Below are positions 1 through 10,109 of a stretch of DNA of 64,000 nt, piece by piece. Both the position numbers and the translations under genes were made by a program. The stretch is from Aquatica leii (taxonomy: Eukaryota > Arthropoda > Insecta > Coleoptera > Lampyridae). How positions within the stretch are numbered: the first letter of the stretch is position 1; each line of letters begins with the position of its first letter. The stretch is from contig CM069433.1 in the NCBI GenBank assembly GCA_035610365.1, positions 134,496,545-134,560,544 of the forward strand. The letters run 5' to 3'. Under the pieces are notes generated by a model, which was not told the origin of the DNA, did not search any database, and saw only the letters and a program-made list of their open reading frames with translations.

Positions 1-169
1 GAAAATTCAAAAATTATGAAATGTATAATATAGGCATTAAAGATTAAAGTACATAGGAAAAAGTATAATTTTCAATTAATGTACAAAAATATAAATTTCT
101 ACTTATAACAAATAAATACGTTTACAACTTATGATTTATTTTTAAAATTTATCAAATAACACTTGGAGG

Positions 170-410
170 GAACAACTAAACATTTCAAACGCGTATAAAC
201 AAGGGCGTCATTCAGTTTTTACTTATTAACAAATTTGACGAACTAAAATTATGACATATTTTATGGGAGTTTAAATAACATTCTGTATTTAAAAAAATAG
301 GATGATTCAGATAAAGAAGTCATCCTCCACACGAATATACACAAATGTTTTTCAAAGTATTGAAAAATGCTATTTCGTCAAATGAATGGAAATTACAAAA
401 ACCTTAAACT
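170..410. repeat. Dispersed repeat R1, copy A, left part
   Basis: This stretch resembles 35165-35330 over much of its length. Shared blocks include an AATTTGACGAACTAAAA core, a GTTTAAATAACATTCTGTAT block and a TCAAATGAATGGAAAT block. The gypsy element interrupts it at 410, and the matching continuation resumes after 9541. R1 is therefore older than the gypsy insertion. No coding capacity was recognised, so its class is unknown. The first 170 bases of the window are AT-rich and show nothing recognisable. Confidence 0.6.
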
Positions 411-2378
411 TGTTACAATTTAAATCCTTGTGTGTGTTGTTTGTGGCCTATTATTAGGAAAAGCTTGTGACCTTGTTTGTTTTCTATTTTTCAAATCGTA
501 TTTTCCCATTTGTTATCTACTATCATTCCTAGTTTTTTTACTTCCTGTTATTAGCCATTTTGTAATTCACACATAAAGAGTGTTACTAAGCGCATGGTCG
601 TGCCGATTCACAACCTCGATATTATATCGCTTTAAATTTAAAGGATCTTTGCGAATTGGTGCCTTACTAATTAAAAATCGGTCATTATTTTGTGTGATGT
701 GGGTGTATGAGTGACGATTTTCTCGCTTCTGCGGATTTGAGGGCCTGCGTCTTAGAACCTCATGTTAGCTCGCACACCACCGAAGAGGTTTGTAGTCCTT
801 TTATCCATATAAAGTCGCTAAGACTTGTTATTATTTCCGCTTGTTCCGTACCATTAGTCTACAAGTATTATTATTATTAAATTACGAATATTACCCCTAT
901 CTTATCAGTGTACGTTTTGGGAATCTCGTCAAGAGAAGACCTGTGTTTTTTGTTGTCCGAAGAAGTAGTGGCCAATGCATGTGACTGTGGCCCCGTCAGT
1001 ATATGGGTGTAGGTGTTAGTCGTGGGATCATCAATTGTCCACGTCACTTATAACGTTAGACCAATCATCATTATTGTCTACTGTTGCGGAAGCCTCCAAT
1101 TACCACACAAGAATCGATAGCTGTTATCGAAGAGGTATCATCATTGATCAGGTCAGACGTGATTGTTGTGTTGTCCAGTGTCCGTTTGTATGATAAACAT
1201 TATATTTTGCATCCTGTTAACGCAGTCTCCTGTTGTAAATGTCTGAATTAGTTAGGTAGAAGAAGTGAAGGTTACCGTTGTTAAATATTACCTGTACATA
1301 TTTAAATATTAGCCCTTCAGGTTTTCAACTGTTTGTTTGCACATTAATTTAATTAGATCAATTCATTTACGTCAATAAAATTTACCATTTAGCATAGAAT
1401 ATTATCACCATTAATAATAACATGTAAGTTTTGTAAATTCATAAAGTTATTCACTTAAAGAAGGGTTATGCTGCCTTGTACGCTTGAACTACTGTTGCAA
1501 ACTAGACCTACTGTGTAAGGTGAAAACAAGAACTACCCCAAAAATTTACTAGATATATCAGGTACTATACCGAGTACCACACTGGGTAGATCTAAAGGAA
1601 GCGCTTCATTTAGTCCCTTGCCCTTGCAGTCACAAAACTTACTTTTGGCTAATTTTATTACTGTTTTTTTGCGTATAGCAGACCATAATTAAAGGTAATC
1701 TTGTTAAACCAAATTTAATAATTATTCATACAGTTTGTGTAATTACCGTCATCACCGACTTTATCGTTATCATCCTCCTTATCACCCTCATCTATAGTTA
1801 CTTATTGATGCATACGCCAAATTATTTATGTAGTTATATGCACGTTAGTCGTATTGAAGGCAATCTTGTGAAATCAAATTCAATCATTCCTATAGTTTGT
1901 GTAATTATCGTCATCACCAACATCATCGTTATCATCTTCCTTATCACCCTCATCTATATTTACTTATTGATAGATACGTCAAGTTATTTATGTAGTTATT
2001 ATATGCACGTTTGTTATTACTATATTTCGAGGTTAACAATATACAATTTATCTATAATCTTATTTTGTTGGGTTTGTTTAGTGGGTTTGTTTTGGGTATC
2101 CAACTGGGTCTTGGTTGCCGTTAGTGTTAGTGTACCGATTCTCAATCTTGCTGTTGTTTCTAGAGCGAGAGCAACCATAACTCCTGAAAATTGGCTACTA
2201 TTTAAAAAAATTAATTATCGTTCTTGGCGCCCTTATAGTCACCTTTTGTTTTGGCATTGATGGTTGATGGTTTTCTTGACCCACGACCACGAACTAGTCC
2301 GGGAGTAGCACAATTGATCGTTAAGAAATATTGAGAACTTACGGTAGAGCATTTAAGATTTATTCCCGAAACGTAATA
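411..2378 (+). repeat. 5' long terminal repeat of the gypsy element
   Basis: Direct repeat of 7570-9537. It starts TGTTACAATT and ends CGTAATA, immediately before the AAAA spacer and the primer-binding site. It should contain the promoter and, in the 3' copy, the polyadenylation signals. An AATAAA lies at 1374-1379, but its use is unproven. A 151-codon frame at 1805-2260 is present in both LTRs; it is hydrophobic, low-complexity and covers an internal tandem duplication, so I do not call it a gene. Confidence 0.95.
1691..2018. repeat. Imperfect tandem duplication inside the LTR (period about 162-165 bp)
   Basis: The block from 1691 is repeated from 1856, with shared stretches GTTTGTGTAATTA, CGTCATCACC and CTTATCACCCTCATCTATA at matching spacing. 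The same duplication occurs in the 3' LTR at about 8850-9177. The two units have diverged from each other far more than the two LTRs have, so the duplication predates this insertion. It may be a duplicated regulatory segment, but the sequence does not prove that. Confidence 0.8.
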
Positions 2379-2382
2379 AAAA

Positions 2383-2395
2383 TGGCGCCCAACGT
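2383..2395 (+). promoter_or_regulatory. Primer-binding site, tRNA-Lys type
   Basis: TGGCGCCCAACGT lies 4 bases downstream of the 5' LTR. It is complementary to the 3' end of an insect tRNA-Lys (ending in GGGCGCCA), the primer known from gypsy and related elements. The assignment uses the tRNA 3' end from memory and no tRNA gene is present here. Confidence 0.85.
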
Positions 2396-2499
2396 TTAAG
2401 GCCTATATTGTTGTGTATTTTTCTTGCCTTTTCTAATTTTTTTTTCTTTTCTTAATTTTTTTTGCGTGTACGATATTTTGGTAGAGTTCCAAATAAATC

Positions 2500-3831
2500 A
2501 TGGACGTAAATAGATTACTCAGTGATGACTTAGATTTTGAATTGCGGCGTCGCGGTATCCCTATTGAGGGGACGGTGGAAGAGAAGCGCGCTAAACTACG
2601 TGCGAGAAGGCGGGTCGAACGCGAAGTAAACGTCTCATTTCCCAAAGTAGACCTCGATATACCAGAGCAAATAGACATTTGTACCGCCAAACTACTAACA
2701 TTAAACGAGGAGATTCTCTCGATGAGTCCACCTCTCTCCCTAAACGAACATAAACGTATCAAATCGCGACTAATTCACGTATATAATCGGTTAGAGGCTG
2801 TAGGCTCACCCGAGAACGAAGCATTAGTTACCAAATGTACGCAATTGCTAGACCAGCTAGAGGAGAAGTTCCAAACCGGTGTTCCTGAAAATCCGAGAGT
2901 ATCAGAGGAGCCTATGGAAGGCCCTGACCTTGATTCAGTGTCGCAAAATGAAGACGCACCGGTCGCGCAATCGCCAAGGGAACCAATACGGAGGTTCTCC
3001 ACATGGGAAAGTACACGGATACCTACGAATGAATCGTTGAGACCTTTCAATAACTTAGCCATTAATAAGTGGAATGTTCGTTTCGACGGCGAAGGGGGTG
3101 TTGCCAGTTTCCTTGAACACCTGGAAGAATTGCGTCTCTCTAGAGGAGTTCCCAAGGAACAATTACACATGTCCGCGGTCGAACTGTTTACCGGAAACGC
3201 GTTAATATGGTATCGGGCGATAAAAGACACTGTAACCAGTTGGGACGAGTTAGTTCTCGCGCTACGCGATACGTTCCAACCGTGCGATTATGAACTCACT
3301 CTTTGGGACGAAATTCGTAAACGCACTCAGGGCGCTCATGAACCGGTTTTAATTTACATAGCGGTCATGGAAAACTTATTCCGACGCCTTTCGAATGTAC
3401 CACCTGAGCCCACACGCATTTCATATGTAACCCGGAATTTACTCCCGTACCTGCAAAAGGCTATGGCTACCAATGTCTTTCCGACCATGGCCATGCTGAG
3501 ACAGCAGTGCAAAGTGATTGAAGATGCTCATACTCGAGCCAACCGATTTTGTCCACCTCCAAATGTTAACCAGTATTGTCTTGAACCGGACCTTGCGTAT
3601 CGCCCCAGCCGAAATGTTAAAATACATGCAACTGAAACGCTAGAACCAACTCAGTCTCCAAGCGCTCCTATTGTAGCTGACGCCATTGTTTGCTGGAACT
3701 GTGAACAACCAGGGCATAGATCCTCAGCTTGTCGCAGTCCGCGTCGTAAGCATTGCTTTCGATGTGGAAAACCGAATGTCACCAAAGCAACATGTCCCAC
3801 TTGTTCGGGAAACGAGACTCAGCGTGTTTAA
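2500..3831 (+). CDS. gag: Gag polyprotein of the gypsy retrotransposon (443 aa)
   Basis: Structural protein that forms the virus-like particle and packages element RNA. The N-terminal half is charged and helical. The middle (about residues 190-330) matches the retrotransposon gag fold, with tryptophan-rich segments such as ALIWYRAI and SWDEL. The C-terminus carries two zinc-knuckle-like motifs: the first, from residue 398, is a canonical CX2CX4HX4C (CWNCEQPGHRSSAC). The second, from residue 419, has the same cysteine spacing but valine where histidine is expected (CFRCGKPNVTKATC). The ATG at 2500 is the first in-frame start 105 bases after the primer-binding site. Its 3' end overlaps pol by 79 bases in a different frame. 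Confidence 0.93.
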   Translation: MDVNRLLSDDLDFELRRRGIPIEGTVEEKRAKLRARRRVEREVNVSFPKVDLDIPEQIDICTAKLLTLNEEILSMSPPLSLNEHKRIKSRLIHVYNRLEAVGSPENEALVTKCTQLLDQLEEKFQTGVPENPRVSEEPMEGPDLDSVSQNEDAPVAQSPREPIRRFSTWESTRIPTNESLRPFNNLAINKWNVRFDGEGGVASFLEHLEELRLSRGVPKEQLHMSAVELFTGNALIWYRAIKDTVTSWDELVLALRDTFQPCDYELTLWDEIRKRTQGAHEPVLIYIAVMENLFRRLSNVPPEPTRISYVTRNLLPYLQKAMATNVFPTMAMLRQQCKVIEDAHTRANRFCPPPNVNQYCLEPDLAYRPSRNVKIHATETLEPTQSPSAPIVADAIVCWNCEQPGHRSSACRSPRRKHCFRCGKPNVTKATCPTCSGNETQRV

Positions 3832-6800
3832 AAGGTCTCGCCACGCGCTGTTCATCTGAAGAGGCCAATACTAATATTCGACACCAAGCCATTCTGGATT
3901 TTATCTTAAGTCAAGCCGAAGGAGATGAGCGACCATACCTAAAAGTTGACATTATGGGAAAAACCTTTCTAGGATTGCTAGATTCAGGGGCCTCGCGAAC
4001 CATTGTTGGTGAACAATATTGGTCCCTGTTGCAAGATCTTGGTACGCTGAACAAGGATGACTCAGTCAATTGCATCGTTGCCAACGGAACCGAATGTTCT
4101 TCATTGGGATCAATGACGCTTCCGATCACCCTCCAGGGGAAGACCATTATTCTTGAACTCCTGGTCATTCCATCGATCCATCAAGGTCTTATTTTAGGAG
4201 CCGATTTTTGGCGGAAAATGGCGATAGTGCCAGACCTGCGTCATGGCGCCTGGAAGTTTGCCAGTACTGCCGGAGCTCCTCGCATTGACGCCATTCAACC
4301 TTTATCGTCGTTATCTGACTCTGAACGAGAGAGGCTAGAAGAACTGATTACTAACACCTTTCTGAAAATGGGGGATAAGTTAGGATGCACTAAACTCGTT
4401 GAACATAGCATTACGACTGAGTCTCCCCCGATTAAACAGAGATATTACCCGGTCTCCCCAGCTATTCAGAAACTAATGGACGCAGAGCTAGAGAAGATGA
4501 TAAAGGCAGATGTAATCGAGCCATCTGTGTCAGCCTGGTCTTCGCCCGTGGTGATGGTCCGAAAACGAGATGGGAGCTATCGGTTTTGCGTGGATTTTCG
4601 CCGATTAAACAAAGTTAGCAGACCGGATGCTTATCCACTGCCATACATCAACCATACTATTGACAAACTTCGCGATGCACGTTTCTTGACCACGCTCGAT
4701 ATCAAGTCTGCATATTGGCAGATACCGGTGGCCGAATCCTCGCGACCGTATACCGCTTTTACTATTCCAAATCGCGGATTATATCAATTTAAGCGGATGC
4801 CGTTTGGTATTCATAACGCCCCAGCTACGTGGCAAAGATTCATTGACCAGGTCATCGGGGTTGATTTAGAACCCCATGTATTTGCATATCTAGATGATAT
4901 TGTAATATGTACATCCACATTCGAACAGCATTTAGATATACTAACTGAGGTCCTTGAACGGTTGTATAAGGCAGGCCTTACCCTTGGCAGAGAGAAATGT
5001 TGCTTCTGCAAACCAGAGCTCAGGTATCTGGGGTATGTGGTAAACGCTAGAGGTCTATCTGTGGACCCTGAAAAAATTGAGGCGATATTAAAGATACCAG
5101 TTCCGTCAAGCGTACCGGAGATCCGACGGATAGTGGGAATGTGTTCTTGGTATCGCCGGTTTATCCCTAATTTTTCCATTCTTATGGCACCATTAACCGC
5201 ATTAACCAGGAAAAACGCCAAGTTCCTGTGGTCCCCCGAATGTCAACAAGCTTTTGTTGCTGTCAAAGAGCACCTGATTTCAGCACCCATACTCTCGTGC
5301 CCCGATTTCAGCCAGCCCTTTACGATTCAGGCTGACGCCTCTGGATACGGCTTAGGAGCTGTCCTCACCCAAACTATAAACAACCAGGAAAGGGTGATTT
5401 CATATATCAGCCGCTCGCTCAACAAGGCTGAAAAGAACTACTCCACCACGGAAAAGGAGTGTTTGGCGGTGCTTTTTGCCGTAGAAAAATTCCGACCATA
5501 CATTGAGGGAAGTAAGTTTGTTGTAATTACAGATCACTATAGTCTCAAATGGCTTAATGAAATGAAAAATCCGTCTGGCCGATTGGCCCGTTGGTCATTG
5601 AGGCTGCAGGAGTACAACTATGAAGTAATTCATCGGAAAGGACGAGAACATCTGGTGCCCGATGCTCTTTCTCGGTCGGTTCCTGTGATAGATGTTGTTA
5701 CTGAAAATGACCCAGTCAATAAAGATAGCTGGTATCAGAGGATGGTACGCACCGTTATTAGTAATCCTAATCGCTACAGTCAGTGGCGTATCAACAACAA
5801 CAAATTGTATAAATACACCAAAGTTTACCACTCGGATCTGGCTGACGAACAGGATTATTGGAAGGAAGTGCTTCCCAGATCACAACGCAAGGATGTTATC
5901 CGCAGGCATCACGATCCACCAACTTGCGGCCACCTCGGGACTGCAAAAACACTAGCCCGCATTGCACAGAAATATTATTGGCCCAAAATGTTTGCAGATG
6001 TAAGCAGGTATGTCAAACAGTGTCACATCTGCCAAACGACGAAACCGGAACAAAAAAAGCCTGCAGGTTTCATGGGAGGTCATTCACTAATTGAAAGACC
6101 CTGGCAAGTGGTTTCCATGGATCTAATGGGGCCTCTACCGCGATCATCTAAAGGTCACGCTTATATTTTAGTAATCGCCGATTGTTTTAGTAAGTTCCCA
6201 CTAGTCATTCCGTTAAGAACTGCGACTGCAAAAGCCGTGTCGGAACGTGTCGAAGAAAATCTCTTTCTGTTATTTGGCGTGCCTAATCGAATCGTATGCG
6301 ATAACGGTGTTCAGTTTAAAAGCAACGAGTTCCGAGACTTAGCTAAAACTTATGGGGCAGAAATATCTTATACCGCCTTATATCATCCGCAAGCAAATCC
6401 CACCGAGCGCATTAATCGTGTCCTAAAGACCATGCTATCAGCTTATATTACCCATAATCACCGCGACTGGGATAAGCATCTTGCTAAGGTGGCGTGCGCG
6501 ATACGAACGGCGGTACACGAAGTTACGGGTCATACCCCATATTTCATTAATTTCGGGAGAGAGATTCAATTACCTTTATCTAATGAGACGGCACAAAACG
6601 AAGGACAGGGTAATCCGGAATTACAATTCAATAGAGAGGGAAAAGTTGTTGAAAGATCCCGCGCCTATCGCCAACTATACCGCGACATTCAAAAGCGCCT
6701 TAAGCTCGCGTACGAGAAATCAAAATCCCGATACGATCTGCGGCGACGACCGGACGAATTCGTGGTTGATCAACTTGTCCTACGCAAAAATTATGTGCTA

Positions 6801-7007
6801 TCGGATGCGAGTAATCATTTTTCGGCCAAACTTGCACCCAAGTATGTAGGACCTTTCAAAGTCCATAAAAAACTCGCTAGGTGGATTTATCAGCTTAAGG
6901 ATCCAGATAATCGCCTACTTCCCGGCACTTGGCATTCTAAAGATTTAAAGGCTTATGTTATTCCAGAAATTGAGGTAGTCACTGATGTAAGTTTGTTGTC
7001 TTCTTAA
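3753..7007 (+). CDS. pol: Pol polyprotein of the gypsy retrotransposon (protease-RT-RNase H-integrase)
   Basis: Copies and integrates the element. Numbering from the open frame at 3753 (translation probably enters by frameshift near 3813): aspartic protease DSGA at residues 77-80; reverse transcriptase with YLDD at 379-382; RNase H with acidic residues near 528, 567 and 594 (DAS, TTEKE, TDHYS). Integrase follows with an H2C2 zinc region (CGHLG ... CHICQ) and a DDE core at D790, D850 and E885. A GPF-type module (PKYVGPF) is near the C-terminus. The frame is unbroken over 1,084 codons and all catalytic residues seen are present, so this copy could be active. There is no env domain. It ends 562 bases before the 3' LTR. 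Confidence 0.95.
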   Translation: MLSMWKTECHQSNMSHLFGKRDSACLKGLATRCSSEEANTNIRHQAILDFILSQAEGDERPYLKVDIMGKTFLGLLDSGASRTIVGEQYWSLLQDLGTLNKDDSVNCIVANGTECSSLGSMTLPITLQGKTIILELLVIPSIHQGLILGADFWRKMAIVPDLRHGAWKFASTAGAPRIDAIQPLSSLSDSERERLEELITNTFLKMGDKLGCTKLVEHSITTESPPIKQRYYPVSPAIQKLMDAELEKMIKADVIEPSVSAWSSPVVMVRKRDGSYRFCVDFRRLNKVSRPDAYPLPYINHTIDKLRDARFLTTLDIKSAYWQIPVAESSRPYTAFTIPNRGLYQFKRMPFGIHNAPATWQRFIDQVIGVDLEPHVFAYLDDIVICTSTFEQHLDILTEVLERLYKAGLTLGREKCCFCKPELRYLGYVVNARGLSVDPEKIEAILKIPVPSSVPEIRRIVGMCSWYRRFIPNFSILMAPLTALTRKNAKFLWSPECQQAFVAVKEHLISAPILSCPDFSQPFTIQADASGYGLGAVLTQTINNQERVISYISRSLNKAEKNYSTTEKECLAVLFAVEKFRPYIEGSKFVVITDHYSLKWLNEMKNPSGRLARWSLRLQEYNYEVIHRKGREHLVPDALSRSVPVIDVVTENDPVNKDSWYQRMVRTVISNPNRYSQWRINNNKLYKYTKVYHSDLADEQDYWKEVLPRSQRKDVIRRHHDPPTCGHLGTAKTLARIAQKYYWPKMFADVSRYVKQCHICQTTKPEQKKPAGFMGGHSLIERPWQVVSMDLMGPLPRSSKGHAYILVIADCFSKFPLVIPLRTATAKAVSERVEENLFLLFGVPNRIVCDNGVQFKSNEFRDLAKTYGAEISYTALYHPQANPTERINRVLKTMLSAYITHNHRDWDKHLAKVACAIRTAVHEVTGHTPYFINFGREIQLPLSNETAQNEGQGNPELQFNREGKVVERSRAYRQLYRDIQKRLKLAYEKSKSRYDLRRRPDEFVVDQLVLRKNYVLSDASNHFSAKLAPKYVGPFKVHKKLARWIYQLKDPDNRLLPGTWHSKDLKAYVIPEIEVVTDVSLLSS
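3807..3850 (+). promoter_or_regulatory. Candidate -1 ribosomal frameshift signal between gag and pol
   Basis: GGGAAAC (3807-3813) is read in the gag frame as ..G GGA AAC, which fits the X XXY YYZ slippery rule. A 6-base spacer follows, then CAGCGTG (3820-3826), which can pair with CGCGCTG (3844-3850) as a 7-bp stem with one G-U pair. An alternative stem, GAGAC with GTCTC (3814-3818 and 3834-3838), starts directly after the slippery site. A one-base slip continues into the pol frame, in which the overlap is open. The heptamer and stems are visible; their function is inferred. Confidence 0.75.
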
Positions 7008-7569
7008 AAGACACCGTTTTGGGAGGTTGGTTTGGGCATATGGGATGGCATCTTTGGGATAGAGTCTTTACATCTTCTCAAGAGATTTATTTCTCTAAAA
7101 TCCCATATTTTCTTTTGTTTTGTTTTTTTCATTTTTTGTTTTGTTGGGGTTGTGGGTTTTGTCAGAGTGGGAGTGGGTTTCCTTTGGGGTTGTTAGTGCT
7201 GCATCACTTTAAACGGTAGGGATTTCCTTTTTCCTGGGTGGGCACCGGATCAAGTTGTGTTGGGGGTTATTGGGTGACTGATTGGTGAATGTAGGAGGGA
7301 TTATTATTGGTATGATACCCGACGACGCGCTCTACCACCTTGTCGCGTGGGCATATCCAGTACCCAAGTACATTTACTTTTTGGTTGTCTGGTGAACCTG
7401 GTGTAACTTGTTGAAGGTGGATCCTGAGGGGGGGCGGGCGTCATCTTGTACCCTTATACTCCTTTCTTGATCCTTAGTACCTTTTTGTTCCTGGGGTTTT
7501 ATGCATAGTATCATTCATCTATCATTTTTCGTTTAGTTTCGCTACGCTCTCATCTTGGTAGGGGGGAGT
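7008..7569 (+). other. 3' untranslated region and polypurine tract of the gypsy element
   Basis: This T- and G-rich stretch has no convincing gene; a 66-codon frame at 7019-7219 is short and low-complexity. It ends in a purine run, AGGGGGGAG, at 7560-7568, directly before the 3' LTR. This is the expected polypurine tract that primes plus-strand DNA synthesis. Confidence 0.85.
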
Positions 7570-9537
7570 TGTTACAATTTAAATCCTTGTGTGTGTTGTT
7601 TGTGGCCTATTATTAGGAAAAGCTTGTGACCTTGTTTGTTTTCTATTTTTCAAATCGTATTTTCCCATTTGTTATCTACTATCATTCCTAGTTTTTTTAC
7701 TTCCTGTTATTAGCCATTTTGTAATTCACACATAAAGAGTGTTACTAAGCGCATGGTCGTGCCGATTCACAACCTCGATATTATATCGCTTTAAATTTAA
7801 AGGATCTTTGCGAATTGGTGCCTTACTAATTAAAAATCGGTCATTATTTTGTGTGATGTGGGTGTATGAGTGACGATTTTCTCGCTTCTGCGGATTTGAG
7901 GGCCTGCGTCTTAGAACCTCATGTTAGCTCGCACACCACCGAAGAGGTTTGTAGTCCTTTTATCCATATAAAGTCGCTAAGACTTGTTATTATTTCAGCT
8001 TGTTCCGTACCATTAGTCTACAAGTATTATTATTATTAAATTACGAATATTACCCCTATCTTATCAGTGTACGTTTTGGGAATCTCGTCAAGAGAAGACC
8101 TGTGTTTTTTGTTGTCCGAAGAAGTAGTGGCCAATGCATGTGACTGTGGCCCCCGTTCGTATATGGGTGTAGGTGTTAGTCGTGGGATCATCAATTGTCC
8201 ACGTCACTTATAACGTTAGACCAATCATCATTATTGTCTACTGTTGCGGAAGCCTCCAATTACCACACAAGAATCGATAGCTGTTATCGAAGAGGTATCA
8301 TCATTGATCAGGTCAGACGTGATTGTTGTGTTGTCCAGTGTCCGTTTGTATGATAAACATTATATTTTGCATCCTGTTAACGCAGTCTCCTGTTGTAAAT
8401 GTCTGAATTAGTTAGGTAGAAGAAGTGAAGGTTACCGTTGTTAAATATTACCTGTACATATTTAAATATTAGCCCTTCAGGTTTTCAACTGTTTGTTTGC
8501 ACATTAATTTAATTAGATCAATTCATTTACGTCAATAAAATTTACCATTTAGCATAGAATATTATCACCATTAATAATAACATGTAAGTTTTGTAAATTC
8601 ATAAAGTTATTCACTTAAAGAAGGGTTATGCTGCCTTGTACGCTTGAACTACTGTTGCAAACTAGACCTACTGTGTAAGGTGAAAACAAGAACTACCCCA
8701 AAATTTACTAGATATATCAGGTACTATACCGAGTACCACACTGGGTAGATCTAAAGGAAGCGCTTCATTTAGTCCCTTGCCCTTGCAGTCACAAAACTTA
8801 CTTTTGGCTAATTTTATTACTGTTTTTTTGCGTATAGCAGACCATAATTAAAGGTAATCTTGTTAAACCAAATTTAATAATTATTCATACAGTTTGTGTA
8901 ATTACCGTCATCACCGACTTTATCGTTATCATCCTCCTTATCACCCTCATCTATAGTTACTTATTGATGCATACGCCAAATTATTTATGTAGTTATATGC
9001 ACGTTAGTCGTATTGAAGGCAATCTTGTGAAATCAAATTCAATCATTCCTATAGTTTGTGTAATTATCGTCATCACCAACATCATCGTTATCATCTTCCT
9101 TATCACCCTCATCTATATTTACTTATTGATAGATACGTCAAGTTATTTATGTAGTTATTATATGCACGTTTGTTATTACTATATTTCGAGGTTAACAATA
9201 TACAATTTATCTATAATCTTATTTTGTTGGGTTTGTTTAGTGGGTTTGTTTTGGGTATCCAACTGGGTCTTGGTTGCCGTTAGTGTTAGTGTACCGATTC
9301 TCAATCTTGCTGTTGTTTCTAGAGCGAGAGCAACCATAACTCCTGAAAATTGGCTACTATTTAAAAAAATTAATTATCGTTCTTGGCGCCCTTATAGTCA
9401 CCTTTTGTTTTGGCATTGATGGTTGATGGTTTTCTTGACCCACGACCACGAACTAGTCCGGGAGTAGCACAATTGATCGTTAAGAAATATTGAGAACTTA
9501 CGGTAGAGCATTTAAGATTTATTCCCGAAACGTAATA
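7570..9537 (+). repeat. 3' long terminal repeat of the gypsy element
   Basis: Near-identical copy of 411-2378. The differences I could find by eye are one base near 7997, two substitutions plus one inserted C near 8152-8160, and one A fewer in a run near 8700. It carries the same tandem duplication (8850-9177) and is followed by the target duplication AACT (9538-9541). Confidence 0.95.
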
Positions 9538-9541
9538 AACT

Positions 9542-9660
9542 GCGAATAAATTAACCAAAATGTCGAACCTTAAACTCAGGTCAAACTGAAGTATGTTATT
9601 TGTTTGTTGTAATACTGACTTGAAAATTTTAACCAATAAAAAAAATTTATTCAAATTTAG
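9542..9660. repeat. Dispersed repeat R1, copy A, right part
   Basis: Continuation of the R1 copy broken by the gypsy insertion. It matches about 35335-35430, sharing AAACTGAAGTATGT, ATACTGACTT and AAAATTTTAACCAATA at the same spacing. The following 90 bases match nothing else noticed in the window. Confidence 0.6.
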
Positions 9661-9750
9661 CGCCTATTTGATGGGAGGGACTTAACTCTATGTTTTCGCC
9701 CTACAGAGAATACCAGTATGTTTACGTTGCCATATACAAGACATCTGATC

Positions 9751-10035
9751 TCATTTTACCTTCAGTGATTTAAAAATTAAAAGATCTAACGATCGCAGTG
9801 AATGGCTGGTGTGCGGACGTAATTTCAAAATATTTATGTTATTGTCCTGAACCAGTTGCACAATTTTGTCCGTTACATATGTAGAGTGGCCGTTGTACAA
9901 TAATAGCACCGGTCGAATTTCACCCAATGCCAGTAACGTCTCACTAGTTTTATCCATCCGTTTGAGCTGGCAGCATATGATGTACCTGGGAACTCTCTTC
10001 CTCTTTGGGAACCCAACTGCTTCATCTATTGACAC
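9751..10035 (-). pseudogene. Fragment of a pogo/Tigger-type (DDE_1) transposase
   Basis: A 94-codon open frame on the minus strand matches the catalytic region of pogo/jerky-like transposases. The segment PVLLLYNGHSTYV corresponds to the family's P-hLLhDxHxSH block, and LRPHTSHSLRSLD corresponds to its LPPHTTHxLQPLD block. The conserved aspartate before G-H is N here (YNGH), so a catalytic residue appears lost. Both ends of the protein are missing, so it is a remnant. The match is from memory of the family. Confidence 0.8.
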
Positions 10036-10109
10036 CCTTAAATATTATTAATGGAAGAAGCTTTTCGCCAGCTGCACTTGCTGCAGCTAAACAAGTTGTC
10101 CTTGATGAT

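Larger units (their letters stand above)
411..9537 (+). mobile_element. Young, nearly intact Ty3/gypsy LTR retrotransposon
   Basis: Order: 5' LTR, tRNA-Lys-type primer-binding site, gag, pol (protease, reverse transcriptase, RNase H, integrase) in the -1 frame, polypurine tract, 3' LTR. The element is flanked by the 4-bp direct repeat AACT (407-410 and 9538-9541), a typical gypsy target duplication. The LTRs are both 1,968 bp and differ by about three substitutions and two single-base indels, so insertion was recent. LTR ends read TGTTAC...GTAATA, a near-perfect 6-bp inverted repeat rather than strict TG...CA. No env-like frame lies between pol and the 3' LTR. Long LTRs with a tRNA-Lys site recall the Osvaldo/Ulysses/Woot group, but that placement is only a guess without a tree. 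Confidence 0.95.

Noticed and set aside
1805..2260. 151-codon frame in each LTR (also 8964-9419)
   Set aside because: It is hydrophobic and low-complexity, spans an AT-rich tandem duplication, and the identity of the two copies only reflects LTR youth. No domain and no typical position for an accessory gene.
2433..3230. Minus-strand frames inside gag
   Set aside because: Shadows of the gag coding strand; no domain.
6481..7219. Short + frames near the 3' end of pol and after it as an env gene
   Set aside because: They lie in the wrong frame within pol or in a T/G-rich leader, lack a signal peptide-surface-transmembrane layout, and are too short.
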